In this document: positions 37,653 through 46,593 of the stretch, piece by piece
Position numbering within the stretch: position 1 is the stretch's first letter
Layout: each line of letters starts with the position of its first letter
Source: Marinagarivorans cellulosilyticus
Lineage (GTDB): Bacteria > Pseudomonadota > Gammaproteobacteria > Pseudomonadales > Cellvibrionaceae
Direction: 5' to 3'
NCBI RefSeq assembly: GCF_021655555.1
Contig: NZ_AP023086.1
Location: forward strand, 4,246,685 to 4,310,684
DNA: 64,000 nucleotides
Program-made: the position numbers and the translations under genes
The notes under the pieces: generated by a model
What the model saw: the letters and a program-made list of their open reading frames with translations, nothing else
What the model was told of the DNA's origin: nothing
The model's database searches: none

Positions 37653-37854
37653 TTATCATGTGAATGGTGCTCTGATCTAAAGTCGCTCAAGTCTTGCTAA
37701 GGGTTATAAAAACGAGGAAACCTTAGACATATTGGTCAACTATTACTGGTCGGCCCGGCGGTGTTTGCAAAACACGAGTTAGGTTCCTGACGCAATTGCA
37801 ATAACGTAAAATATAATTTTTAACGGGATTTTACAGGCCACCTTGCTTACCCGG
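37653..37854. other. Non-coding stretch next to the ISAs1 remnant
   Basis: No gene was recognised in these 202 bp. The stretch may be further decayed element sequence. A weak separated inverted repeat (GTAAAAT/ATTTTAC) near 37810-37835 could be the 3' end structure of the leftward DJ-1-like gene. Confidence 0.3.
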
Positions 37855-38949
37855 TCAGCCTTGTGCATGCTTTTTTGCTCTGCGGGCTAAGGCGATTAAA
37901 TCTATCGTTTTACCTATTTTTCCCTGTAACGCAGCCACCAGTGCGTGCATGACAATTAGATTTCCATCTAGGCAATTTACGCAGCTTTTGGAGCTAACAT
38001 CTATCACCTGCTGTGCAACCGGATTGCCACCGTCTTGATAGGCCATAAGGACATTTATGGCACGCTCTTGTGATGTTATTGCCCTAGACACTGGCGTATA
38101 CCCCAGCGCGCTAATCATAGCATCTGCCGTGCGCCACACCGACCAAGGGTTTTGACCGGTTATCAGTTTACCGTCGGTAACTATGTTATCTAAGTATAGT
38201 GGGCCTGCAAAAAAGCGAGCATTGCGACGCTTTAATTCGCTCTCGAGTAAAAAAGGGAATACTTCTTTTGCAGACGGCATTAGAAAGAGCTCTTCCGCAT
38301 TGGTAAATCCTGTAACTTGCTTACCGGCTAATAAAAAATCCCCATTACTGAGCTCCACATTAAGCAGGGCCGCAGGGCCGTGACAAATAGCACCCACCAC
38401 TTTGCCTTTCTGAAACATATGACGCACAACCGATTGAATCGTTTTATTATCGGGAAAATCAAATAATGCCCCTTTACCGCCCACAAAGTAAATTGCAGCA
38501 TAATCCTCTGCATTAACATTCGCGATAGGGGTTGTATTTGCAACTTTTGCTTGCGCAGCTGCATCATTAAGGAAGGCATAATCGTATACGCCAATATCAT
38601 CTCCGTCGATAACAACTTCAGGCTCTCCACCGAGCGTGCTAGCGACGTCCACCTCAAAACCATTGGTTTGAAACACATAATAGGCCCGCGACAGTTCGGT
38701 TAACTCGTAACCTAAGTTTTTGCCAGGTATCGCAGAAGAACCCGTACTGGTGAGCACCGCAAGAATGCGCCCGCGCGCCCCTTTAACCTCATTATTGACA
38801 TAAGCCAAGTCTGACGCTTGTGTGTTACGGATAGATTCGCGCAAGGCATCACCCATCATTAAAGTGCTTAGCCATGTAGCTGTGCTGATAACTGCCACCA
38901 CACAACACACTATAAACACGCCAAACCATACGGCTACTTTTTTAAACAT
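37855..38949 (-). CDS. Membrane-anchored DJ-1/PfpI family protein
   Basis: The start at 38949 has AGGAGA about 6 bp upstream. The 364-residue protein has one N-terminal membrane helix (about residues 5-27) and a DJ-1/PfpI domain with the nucleophile Cys and adjacent His in GAICHGPAALL. A C-terminal extension of about 90 residues has a CVNC pair. Family members act as glyoxalases, chaperones or amidotransferases; the sequence does not choose between them. It lies 43 bp downstream of the split histidine kinase and was probably in its operon. Confidence 0.8.
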   Translation of the reverse strand: MFKKVAVWFGVFIVCCVVAVISTATWLSTLMMGDALRESIRNTQASDLAYVNNEVKGARGRILAVLTSTGSSAIPGKNLGYELTELSRAYYVFQTNGFEVDVASTLGGEPEVVIDGDDIGVYDYAFLNDAAAQAKVANTTPIANVNAEDYAAIYFVGGKGALFDFPDNKTIQSVVRHMFQKGKVVGAICHGPAALLNVELSNGDFLLAGKQVTGFTNAEELFLMPSAKEVFPFLLESELKRRNARFFAGPLYLDNIVTDGKLITGQNPWSVWRTADAMISALGYTPVSRAITSQERAINVLMAYQDGGNPVAQQVIDVSSKSCVNCLDGNLIVMHALVAALQGKIGKTIDLIALARRAKKHAQG

Positions 38950-39313
38950 AAGGCTCTCCTGAATCGAAAACCCCAGCATAATCGAGGGCGTGTTAAATCC
39001 GCGTTAAATGATGGCGCGCGAGTTTTGGCAATATAGAAAAACGATAAGTAGCCGCACAGGTACTAATGCAATACTGCCAATCTAGAGCCTCTAATACGCG
39101 TATTACAAGGTATAGCCCTTGCCCTAGACCGTCACTTTCTGGGTGGCGGCTATTAGGGGCGGTTAAATCGGTTGAAGGAAGTTCTAAAACAGTATTTTCA
39201 AAATGCAGTGTTTGTTCACTCACCGAAATTTTTAACGCAGGTTTACCGCTATGGTTGATAGCATTATCGATTAAATTACTGATAACCAGAAGAACCAACT
39301 GATAGTTAACTGA

Positions 39314-39332
39314 CCTCCGGCAAAGCCGGAGG
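39314..39332. repeat. Subterminal hairpin of the IS200/IS605-type element
   Basis: A perfect stem CCTCCGGC/GCCGGAGG with a 3-base loop lies 5 bp inside the element boundary. Such imperfectly placed hairpins are the TnpA recognition structures of this family. The matching structure at the other end is the CCCCAGC/GCTGGGG stem at 39886-39902. Confidence 0.8.
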
Positions 39333-39379
39333 CTTATTGGATGACGCCCTCGAAGGGCTCAAATTAAGCGCCCAAGGCG

Positions 39380-39811
39380 CTATACCTCGAGATTCAACTG
39401 ATCCCGATGGATATCATTTTTCTCTTGGTTTCTTATGTATTCCCGCACCATCATTTCATCAAGACCTACCGTCGACACATAATAGCCTCTAGCCCAAAAT
39501 GCCTCTCCATTAAAGTTACGCTGCTTACCCTTAAAGCGCCTCGCTATTGAAATTGCGCTTTTTCCTTTTATAAAACCAACGGCACTTGATACTGACATTT
39601 TCGGCGGAATACTCAAGCACGTGTGGACACGGTCAGGCATCACATGACCCTCCTCGATAACCACACCCTTCTGGCGCGCCAATTCATGAAAAATATCTCC
39701 CAAGTGGTGTCGTAACGATCCAAATAACAGCTTGCGTCTCTTCTTCGGAATAAACACCACATGGTACTTACAATCCCATCTCGTATGGGCCAAACTCTTC
39801 GGATCTCGCAT
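39380..39811 (-). CDS. tnpA: IS200/IS605-family TnpA with altered HUH motif
   Basis: From the ATG at 39811 the protein has 143 residues. Family landmarks are CKYHVVFIPKKRRKLL (14-29), VMPD.VH (57-63) and GYYVSTVG (109-116), which holds the catalytic Tyr. The HUH motif, normally H-V-H here, reads R61-V62-H63, so the first metal-binding His is Arg; CGT differs from CAT by one base. The copy is probably unable to transpose itself. An upstream in-frame start at 39886 exists, but the family start matches 39811. Confidence 0.85.
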   Translation of the reverse strand: MRDPKSLAHTRWDCKYHVVFIPKKRRKLLFGSLRHHLGDIFHELARQKGVVIEEGHVMPDRVHTCLSIPPKMSVSSAVGFIKGKSAISIARRFKGKQRNFNGEAFWARGYYVSTVGLDEMMVREYIRNQEKNDIHRDQLNLEV

Positions 39812-40900
39812 AGGTTTATCTCTTATCTTTTGGTCGAGATCAGAGACTACCTGTACCGCGGTATAGGTAGAACCTATGGGAGTCACCCCAGCAGAGCTGG
39901 GGGTTTACCTAATGATTAATTACCTACAACGGTTAAAGCTGAAAGATCACACTCTATTTTAAAATTGTTCTCTTTAATCTTGGCATATTGGTTTAACACA
40001 CATTCTTCAATCAGCGGCAGTAAAGGAAAAGTGTCCGTTTTAGTGCTTTCAGCTCTTGCTAACGCCAACAAAACATCAACAATATTTTTCATTTTATAGG
40101 CAGAACATGCAAGCTGGCTCACCGCTTTGGCATTTAACCTTTGCTGCTCTGTAAGCGCTAACGTATTGATAATTTCGGTTAAGGGCGTGCGTAATTCGTG
40201 ACTCACATCGCGGTTAAACTGGCTTTCCCTTTCGATAACAGCCTGCAATTTCTTAAACGTGCTTTCGATTGTTAACGTTAAATAATCTACCTCATTATCC
40301 AACGGCACAACCAAGTCCTCTTTTGCTTTCGCCCCTGTCGATTTTCCATTTTTGAGCAAGCCGGTATATTCATAACCATCTACTTTTTCAGCCAGCGCCA
40401 CTATTGGGCTTGATATACGCTGTGCAATAACCAAAGCGCCTACTAGCGCAATCGTTATTGCCAATACAATCAAGCCAGCAAGGAAAACAACAATATTTAT
40501 GGGTAAATTTCTTACGGCAAGTAATTCAGTAACATCAGCCACCAAAATAGCATTGGCATAACTTGGTAAGCTAGGCCCGATACGTAAATTGCGAATATGG
40601 TAATGCCTACCCGATGCACTAAAAACTTCACCTGCCGCATTGGCCTTTGCCACACGAGCAATTTCACTAGGTGCCGAGTTAATCGAATCATAAACGGTAA
40701 AATACGCGGCACTTGGGGGCGCTATGCTGCCCGTTTTTTGGTAATGACGTTGCATTCGCTCTATTTCTAAACTAACAAGCCTATTCAGTACTTCATCCTC
40801 AATAATATAGGCGACAACAATGCTTGCGGCCGAGTAACTAAGGGCAAGCACCAAGACAAAGCCACCAAAAAACCACGATATACGCTGCTGAATACCCTGT

Positions 40901-41596
40901 TTAAACTTCACTGGGAGACTCTAATTTATAGCCCACATTAATAAGCGTTGTTAGCATTGGCGAAGCAAAAGGTTTATCGAGCACACTGCGCAAGCTAAAT
41001 ATATGGGTGCGCAAAGCATCACTATCTGGGGGATTATCACCCCACACTTCATGAATTAAGCGCGAACGCGTAACCGGCTGCGGATAAGCTTGCGCTAATA
41101 CCGCAAGAACATCAAAACTGACCTTTGTAAGTTTGAGTGCTTGGCCGCTACGCTTGGCAATGCGCTGCACCCTATCAACCTCTAACTCCCCTATTTTTAT
41201 GCTTTTATTTTGGTGTAGTAAGTTTCGTCGCGCTAGCGCCGAACAACGCAATACTAGCTCGCGCAGCTCAAAAGGTTTCGTTACATAATCGTCTGCCCCT
41301 AAGCCAAAACCTTCGGCTTTATCCTCAAACGCATCGCGTGCAGTAAGCATAAGCATAGGGATATGTGTAAGAGACTGCTGTTTTATGCGCTCACAGACTT
41401 GTAAGCCATCCATGTCGGGGAGGTTTAAATCTAAAATAATCACGTCGTATACCTGCTCCAACGCTAATTCGACACCTTGTACACCCTTCACACAATGCTC
41501 CACGAGCCACCCCACCCCCATCAAAAAATCACACAACTGACGAGCAATAATGAGGTTATCTTCAATGAGCAATACTGTTAATTCTTTATTCGACAT
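40901..41596 (-). CDS. OmpR-family response regulator
   Basis: The 231-residue protein has a receiver domain (LLIEDN acidic pair, phosphoacceptor Asp in ILDLNLPDMDG, LTARDA, VTKPFELREL) and a C-terminal winged helix (VDRVQRIAKRSGQALKLTKVSFDVL region, RSRLIHEVWG). It overlaps the start of the split sensor kinase by 11 bp, so the two form a two-component pair of the QseB/QseC or PmrA/PmrB shape. Its cognate sensor is broken in this sequence. The ATG at 41596 is preferred to the GTG at 41602; no clear binding site is seen. Confidence 0.9.
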   Translation of the reverse strand: MSNKELTVLLIEDNLIIARQLCDFLMGVGWLVEHCVKGVQGVELALEQVYDVIILDLNLPDMDGLQVCERIKQQSLTHIPMLMLTARDAFEDKAEGFGLGADDYVTKPFELRELVLRCSALARRNLLHQNKSIKIGELEVDRVQRIAKRSGQALKLTKVSFDVLAVLAQAYPQPVTRSRLIHEVWGDNPPDSDALRTHIFSLRSVLDKPFASPMLTTLINVGYKLESPSEV

Positions 41597-41838
41597 AATC
41601 ACAAAAAATCAAAACTAATTTATTTAATAATACAGGGCGCCCCAAAAAAACATAAAAACCTATACAATGCGCGATTGTCTAACGATCCTAACAATATAGT
41701 ATCGAGAGCTAGCTGAATGCTTTATTAAAGGGCATATCTAAATACGTATTTTCGAAGGATAATAAAAACACAAGACGTGGTTACAAAACAACACGCTTAT
41801 TAACTTTAATAACGCATAAAAGACAACATACATCAAAT
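41597..41838. other. Upstream region of the two-component operon
   Basis: This A/T-rich 242-bp stretch probably holds the promoter of the response regulator. No direct repeats clear enough to propose an OmpR-type operator were identified. Confidence 0.35.
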
Positions 41839-42062
41839 TTAGCACTCGGCTTGATCATCTGAAACGTCATACAAAAGTGGAAGCATCAGCACTTTTAACA
41901 TCAGGACGACACCGCGAATTTTGCAGTCTGCAGAACTTTTACGTTCTTTTTGGCAAACCAAGCTTAATGTTGGCCTAAACACCTCCCAGCCAATGAGTCC
42001 TTTCAGGCTAACCAAAGTATATTTAGCGTCAATTTTACGCAATCGCTCGTCTGAATCGAAAA
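41839..42062 (-). pseudogene. IS5-family transposase N-terminal remnant
   Basis: The open frame encodes FFDSDERLRKIDAKY, LIGWEVFRPTLSLV, a basic KERKSS segment and VLMLKVLMLPLLYDVSDDQAE, the order found at the N-terminus of IS5-type transposases. It stops after the DDQAE position, so only about 70 of more than 300 codons remain, and no DDE residues. The homologous part begins within a few bases of the truA stop codon. Confidence 0.72.
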
Positions 42063-42064
42063 AC

Positions 42065-42847
42065 TCAATCCAACACCCCCATCAAATGAAGCCCTTTAGC
42101 CTTCGCTTTAGCACTCAGCTTAAGCGTCCCTTCTCCTTCTAAAGCTAACGATAAGTCAGATAGCGATATACGCTTCTTATCCAATGCCAATAAGGCTCCC
42201 ATCACATAGCGCACCATATGCTTTAAAAAACCATCACCCACTATTTTGAGGTAATAAACATTTGTTGCCAAGGGGGCGAAATTTGCCGGCAAAATATCGC
42301 AGTAAAAAATATCCCTTACTGTTGATAGCCGCTTTTTATCGTGACTGCTAAAACATCTAAAATCGTGCGAGCCAACAAAAAGCTTACATGCTTCGCGCAT
42401 AAGCGCTGGATCGAAGGTGGGATTTACATTCAAGTAATGAAAAGCAATTTCGGATACGGCCGTATTATCAATTGCAGAAACCGAAAAATAATAATGGTAC
42501 TCTTTACCCGAGTTATGGCGATTAGGCTGATACGCCTGCGTTGACTCTTCGCAATTAAGAATACGGATATCGGTAGGTAGTAGTGAATTTAAACCCTGCA
42601 ATAAATGCTGGGCACTAATCGCAATGGGCAGAGTGATTTTGGCAACTTGACCTTGCGCATGAACCCCGCCATCGGTTCGGCTAGCGCACGATACGGTACA
42701 CGATTGGTGATGGGTTATATCACTTAATGCGTTGCGCAAGGTGCCCTCAATGGTGGGCTTTACTTCATTGCGAGTAGTGGCGCTTTGCGCTTGCCAGCCG
42801 AAATAACGCGTACCTTTGTAGGCAATAGTCACTCGAAAGTGGTGCAT
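42065..42847 (-). CDS. truA: tRNA pseudouridine synthase A
   Basis: The 260-residue protein has the TruA opening VTIAYKGTRYFGWQAQ, the catalytic D59 in SRTDGGVHA and the C-terminal FLKHMVRYVMGALL. It makes pseudouridine at positions 38-40 of many tRNAs. In most gammaproteobacteria truA sits near trpF; here it stands alone, so it may be a second copy or a relocated gene. The end (MGVLD) directly touches an IS5-type remnant, so the last residues could have been altered. Confidence 0.9.
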   Translation of the reverse strand: MHHFRVTIAYKGTRYFGWQAQSATTRNEVKPTIEGTLRNALSDITHHQSCTVSCASRTDGGVHAQGQVAKITLPIAISAQHLLQGLNSLLPTDIRILNCEESTQAYQPNRHNSGKEYHYYFSVSAIDNTAVSEIAFHYLNVNPTFDPALMREACKLFVGSHDFRCFSSHDKKRLSTVRDIFYCDILPANFAPLATNVYYLKIVGDGFLKHMVRYVMGALLALDKKRISLSDLSLALEGEGTLKLSAKAKAKGLHLMGVLD

Positions 42848-42961
42848 GGTACGCTCCTAATGGTTATAGATTACCCCAAGCTAGGGGAGATGGCCGCGAC
42901 TTGGGACAACAGGTATACTCGCCCACTATACTGACCTTTTATCAGAAGCGCGCCACCCACT

Positions 42962-43933
42962 GTGACTACACCACCAAAAACATCACGCAAAAAAGCACAT
43001 AGCGGTAGCAAAGGCTTACACCCACGCAACATTCACCGCGACGGCTATAACTTTGAGCAACTTGCCATCGCTTGCCCCGATCTTAAGCCGTATATTGTGC
43101 AAAACATATACGGCAATAGCGCTATTAATTTTGCCGACCCTGCGGCGGTAAAAAACCTGAATAAGGCTCTACTAAAAAAAGACTACAACATAGATGCTTG
43201 GGATATTCCAGACGGTTTTTTATGCCCACCGGTACCAGGGCGCGTCGATTACCTGCATTACATAGCCGACTTACTCAAGGTGGGCGATACAAACGCAGCA
43301 GCCGCAAAAATTAAGCTATTGGATATTGGCACTGGCGCCAATGGCATTTATGCGTTGCTTGCCTGCAAAGCTTACGGCTGGCATTGCACCGCAAGCGATA
43401 TCAACCCAACCGCCTTAAACAATGTGGAAACCATAGTCGAAAAAAATAAATCGATAAAAGGCAATTTAACCTTACGCTTACAAAGTGATAAATCGCATAT
43501 TTTTACCGGCATTATTCACGATAATGAGTACTTTGACGTGAGCGTGTGCAACCCGCCCTTTCACGCCTCGCTTGATGAAGCGCTAAAAGGTAACCGAAAA
43601 AAGCGGCACAACTTAGAAGCTAAACGCTTAAGCGCCTCCCCTCAAAGTGCCTCGTTAGCCACATTACCGGCACTAAATTTTGGCGGCCAGAATGCAGAAC
43701 TATGGTGCAAAGGCGGCGAGCATAAATTTTTGCGCACAATGATTAAAGAAAGCCATATTTATTCAAAGCAATGCCGCTGGTTTACAACACTAGTTTCTAA
43801 AAGCGATAACCTTAAGCCCGCCAAAAAGCTATTACAAAAACTACACGCCGCAAACATTAAAGAAATAGAAATGAAACAAGGCCAAAAGATAACGCGCATT
43901 CTGGCGTGGTCTTTCGAGCCAATACCAAACTAA
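42962..43933 (+). CDS. rlmF: 23S rRNA (adenine-1618-N6)-methyltransferase
   Basis: The 323-residue protein starts with GTG and has the RlmF features: a basic N-terminus, SAM motif LLDIGTGANGIYALLA, and the N6-adenine motif NPPFHASLDEA. The PPVPGRVDYLHYIADLL stretch is also typical. It methylates A1618 in 23S rRNA. It overlaps no other coding region if the next gene starts at 43963. Confidence 0.92.
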   Translation: MTTPPKTSRKKAHSGSKGLHPRNIHRDGYNFEQLAIACPDLKPYIVQNIYGNSAINFADPAAVKNLNKALLKKDYNIDAWDIPDGFLCPPVPGRVDYLHYIADLLKVGDTNAAAAKIKLLDIGTGANGIYALLACKAYGWHCTASDINPTALNNVETIVEKNKSIKGNLTLRLQSDKSHIFTGIIHDNEYFDVSVCNPPFHASLDEALKGNRKKRHNLEAKRLSASPQSASLATLPALNFGGQNAELWCKGGEHKFLRTMIKESHIYSKQCRWFTTLVSKSDNLKPAKKLLQKLHAANIKEIEMKQGQKITRILAWSFEPIPN

Positions 43934-43962
43934 CCTCTAAAGTCTATAAGATGAGGACAACC

Positions 43963-44874
43963 ATGCAATATTATGCAGGCATTGACCTTGGTGGCACAAA
44001 AACAGAAGTTATTGTGCTCGACGAAAATAGCCAAGAACACTATCGAAAAAGAACCCCAACGCCACAACACGATTACCCCGCCACACTTAACAACATTACA
44101 ACTTTGGTTTTAGAGGCCCAAGCACACTTAAAGCTAGACAGCCTTCCTGTCGGCATTGGCATTCCAGGGACGATTAGCCGTAAAACAGGCTGCGTTAAAA
44201 ATGCCAATTCCACATGGCTAAATGGCCAAGCCATGACCGCCGATATGGAGCTGTTATTAAAACGCCCCATTAAAATTATGAACGACGCAAACTGCCTAGC
44301 GGTATCCGAAGCTGTCGACGGTGCTGGCAGCGGGCACGCAACAGTGTTTGCTGCGATTTTAGGCACGGGTTGCGGCGCAGGTATTAGTATCGCACAGCAA
44401 GCATTAATCGGCCCCAACGGCCTAGCAGGTGAATGGGGGCATATTAACCACCCGACCGCTAGCGACGCCGAACGCAACGCAAGGCCTTGCTACTGCGGCA
44501 AAGCTGGCTGCATAGAAACATTTATTAGCGGCACCGGCTTACAAACCAGCTACACGCTAAAAACCGGCGAGACCATTAATGTTCAGAAAATAATTCATCG
44601 GGCCGAAGACGGTGAAAAAAATGCTCTCGCCATTTTAGCGCAATACCAACAACAGGTTGTTGCGGCACTAGCAATGGTAGTCAACCTGCTAGACCCAGAT
44701 ATTATTGTACTCGGTGGCGGGGTTTCTAATTGGCCAAAGCTATACCCTGCTATAAACAAAATGCTACCAAAAATGGTATTTGGTAAAGAGTGCGACACCC
44801 AAGTTGTACAATCTAAGCATGGCGACTCTAGCGGTGTACGTGGCGCGGCTTGGTTAAACCTAAAACCATTTTAA
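43963..44874 (+). CDS. ROK-family sugar kinase (fructokinase Mak-like)
   Basis: The start at 43963 has GAGGA 7 bp upstream; the ATG at 43951 overlaps that site. The 303-residue protein has the phosphate-binding GIDLGGTKTEV motif, the catalytic-type GIGIPGTI and NDANCLA regions, and the ROK zinc motif CYCGKAGCIETF. Mak-type kinases phosphorylate fructose and some other hexoses; N-acetylglucosamine kinase is an alternative. It converges with yaeQ without a gap. Confidence 0.88.
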   Translation: MQYYAGIDLGGTKTEVIVLDENSQEHYRKRTPTPQHDYPATLNNITTLVLEAQAHLKLDSLPVGIGIPGTISRKTGCVKNANSTWLNGQAMTADMELLLKRPIKIMNDANCLAVSEAVDGAGSGHATVFAAILGTGCGAGISIAQQALIGPNGLAGEWGHINHPTASDAERNARPCYCGKAGCIETFISGTGLQTSYTLKTGETINVQKIIHRAEDGEKNALAILAQYQQQVVAALAMVVNLLDPDIIVLGGGVSNWPKLYPAINKMLPKMVFGKECDTQVVQSKHGDSSGVRGAAWLNLKPF

Positions 44875-45414
44875 TTAAGCGCCTTTTAAGTAAATGAGCG
44901 GCATCTCTACAGTATCTACGCCATTACTTAACCATAAAATACCATCGCTAATGGTTGCTGTTAGCGCCATACTGGATGCCACCAGGGGCGCTAAATCCTC
45001 GATAATGCTTTCGCCCGCATCAATTACTGTTAAACGTTTAAAGCGCGGTGTTTTATCCGCCAAGCCTTGCCACCAAGGTGCCGTATTGCGGCCATAGGCA
45101 ATAACAATAACCTCGCTCGCTTGGCCGCAGGCTTTCGCTATTCGTTTTTCGTCTGGCCATCCCAAATCAATCCAGCGCTCGATTAAACCGGTATCATCTT
45201 TTTGCCAAATATCCGGCTCGTCGGTGGCGCAAAGGCCGCGGGTAAAACTAAGATTTTCGTGCGCAAATAGTGCAAAAGCCGCTAAGCGCAAACACATGCG
45301 GCCTTCAGTTTCTGACGGGTGACAAGCAACTTTAAAATCATAAGTATTGTAATGATGACTGTCCGTATTACTCACTATCAAACTGGTTTTGTACACTTTG
45401 GATTTAAGGGCCAT
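44875..45414 (-). CDS. yaeQ: YaeQ family protein
   Basis: The 179-residue protein matches the YaeQ family through most of its length (HPSETEGRMCLRLAAFALFA, WIDLGWPDEKRIAKAC, YGRNTAPWW). The fold is related to PD-(D/E)XK nucleases; no biochemical role is settled. It lies 39 bp after the glycosyltransferase-like gene on the same strand. Confidence 0.9.
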   Translation of the reverse strand: MALKSKVYKTSLIVSNTDSHHYNTYDFKVACHPSETEGRMCLRLAAFALFAHENLSFTRGLCATDEPDIWQKDDTGLIERWIDLGWPDEKRIAKACGQASEVIVIAYGRNTAPWWQGLADKTPRFKRLTVIDAGESIIEDLAPLVASSMALTATISDGILWLSNGVDTVEMPLIYLKGA

Positions 45415-45453
45415 AAATGCTCTTTAAGAATTCGTTGTTGTTATATTCGCAAG

Positions 45454-46593
45454 TTATTGGCTTGCAAGTTGATGTATTGCATTTTGGTACTGCTGCGTTA
45501 ATGCCCGCCAGCTATATTGCGTAATATCTGGTGCATTTAAGGCGGTTACACCACTGCCATACGCCACAAGGGCTTTTACTGCACTTGATGTTTCGTTGCT
45601 GTAGGTTGCGCCCTCTTCACTCAAGTATAAATATTCCGCGCTGAAAAAGTCGGGGTAAGCCACGCGTTTGGGTAGCAGCGGCGTACAGCCGGCAGCCACG
45701 GCGTCTAAAACGGCTAGACCTTGGAAATCATGCAACGCGGTTGATAAAACAATATCGCTACTTGCCAATACTGAGTGATAGCGCTGTAACGGCAAAAAAC
45801 CCCACTCCCCTAACCAGCCTTGCTCTGTTAATACTGCTTTTAATTGTGAAAAAGCTGCAGGCACCTGCCGAAATTGTTGGCCCACAATATGGAAGCGCAT
45901 GTGCATACTAGGGGTTTGTTGTGCCAGCGCTGTAACAATAGCCAATAGGCGCTCAGGGCCTTTGTCGTACTCCCAGCGGTGATTCCACAAAATTGTGAGT
46001 TCTTGCGCTGATGACGATTGGTTTTTATTTAACGCTGCCCGCAGTTTGGCCAATTCAAAACACGACGGCTCAAGCGGTACGGGAATAACTTGTGACTTTT
46101 CCTCTAGTTGCTCAATAATATCCCCCGGCACGTGATCCGGCAGTTTTTTGAGTAAAGCCGAAACCCCCAACAAAAAGGATTTTTGGTTATGCGCACTATT
46201 AAATACTACCTGGTTAGCCGCAAGTGCGCCGTACAAAGTCACCATTTGTGGCTCTATGCTATGCACAGTCTGGCCAGCCGCTGTATTAGCGGGGTAAGAA
46301 AATTGATTTTCGTGAAAATAAAGCAGCGTTGGCACATGGGCCAATTCTGGCACCAAACCTTTGAGGGTTGCCAAATCCACCATGGAGGTCGCTACAATGA
46401 CATCCCAAGGCTTTGCCAATAGCGCCGCCCTATTAGCAAATGCCCAAGTCATCGCATTACCGCGTATTCGCCAACTAAAAAAGCGCGCAGGCAGCGCCAT
46501 AATAGTAAAGGAAAATGCAAGGTGTTTAACTAGACCTTTATGCCACCGGCGATGACTTTGGGCATCGTATGCCGACAGTATCAGTACGCTCAA
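45454..46593 (-). CDS. tRNA-queuosine alpha-mannosyltransferase-like glycosyltransferase (DUF3524)
   Basis: The 379-residue protein has the DUF3524 opening LILSAYDAQSHRRWHKGL, and a GT-B C-terminal half with NHRWEYDKGPERLLA and HDFQGLAVLDAVAAGC. Its animal counterpart mannosylates queuosine in tRNA-Asp; the bacterial role is inferred from the family. The start is a TTG placed directly after the stop of the HIT gene, with no base between. The N-terminal match to the family supports that start. Confidence 0.85.
   Translation of the reverse strand: MSVLILSAYDAQSHRRWHKGLVKHLAFSFTIMALPARFFSWRIRGNAMTWAFANRAALLAKPWDVIVATSMVDLATLKGLVPELAHVPTLLYFHENQFSYPANTAAGQTVHSIEPQMVTLYGALAANQVVFNSAHNQKSFLLGVSALLKKLPDHVPGDIIEQLEEKSQVIPVPLEPSCFELAKLRAALNKNQSSSAQELTILWNHRWEYDKGPERLLAIVTALAQQTPSMHMRFHIVGQQFRQVPAAFSQLKAVLTEQGWLGEWGFLPLQRYHSVLASSDIVLSTALHDFQGLAVLDAVAAGCTPLLPKRVAYPDFFSAEYLYLSEEGATYSNETSSAVKALVAYGSGVTALNAPDITQYSWRALTQQYQNAIHQLASQ

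Larger units (their letters stand above)
39309..39922 (-). mobile_element. IS200/IS605-type element (tnpA only) inside the histidine kinase
   Basis: The boundaries follow from the kinase reading frame: about 614 bp, ambiguous by the three bases TTA shared by both junctions (39306-39308 and 39920-39922). As in this family there is no target duplication. Subterminal hairpins are present at both ends: an 8-bp stem at 39314-39332 and a 7-bp stem at 39886-39902. It carries one tnpA gene and no tnpB. Confidence 0.88.
38993..40911 (-). pseudogene. Sensor histidine kinase split by an IS200/IS605-type element
   Basis: The N-terminal part (40911 down to 39916, 331 codons) has two membrane helices, a periplasmic sensor of about 110 residues, a HAMP-like linker and the phosphoacceptor His in RDVSHELRTPLTE. 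It ends at a TAA made by the insertion, just after VVGN. The C-terminal part resumes on the other side with YQLVLLVISNLIDNAINHSG, the N box, and includes GLGQGLYLV, the G box. Removing the insert joins VVGN to YQLVL in frame, so the break is due only to the element. It overlaps the upstream response regulator by 11 bp. The kinase is presumably inactive because the His and ATPase halves are separated. Confidence 0.9.
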
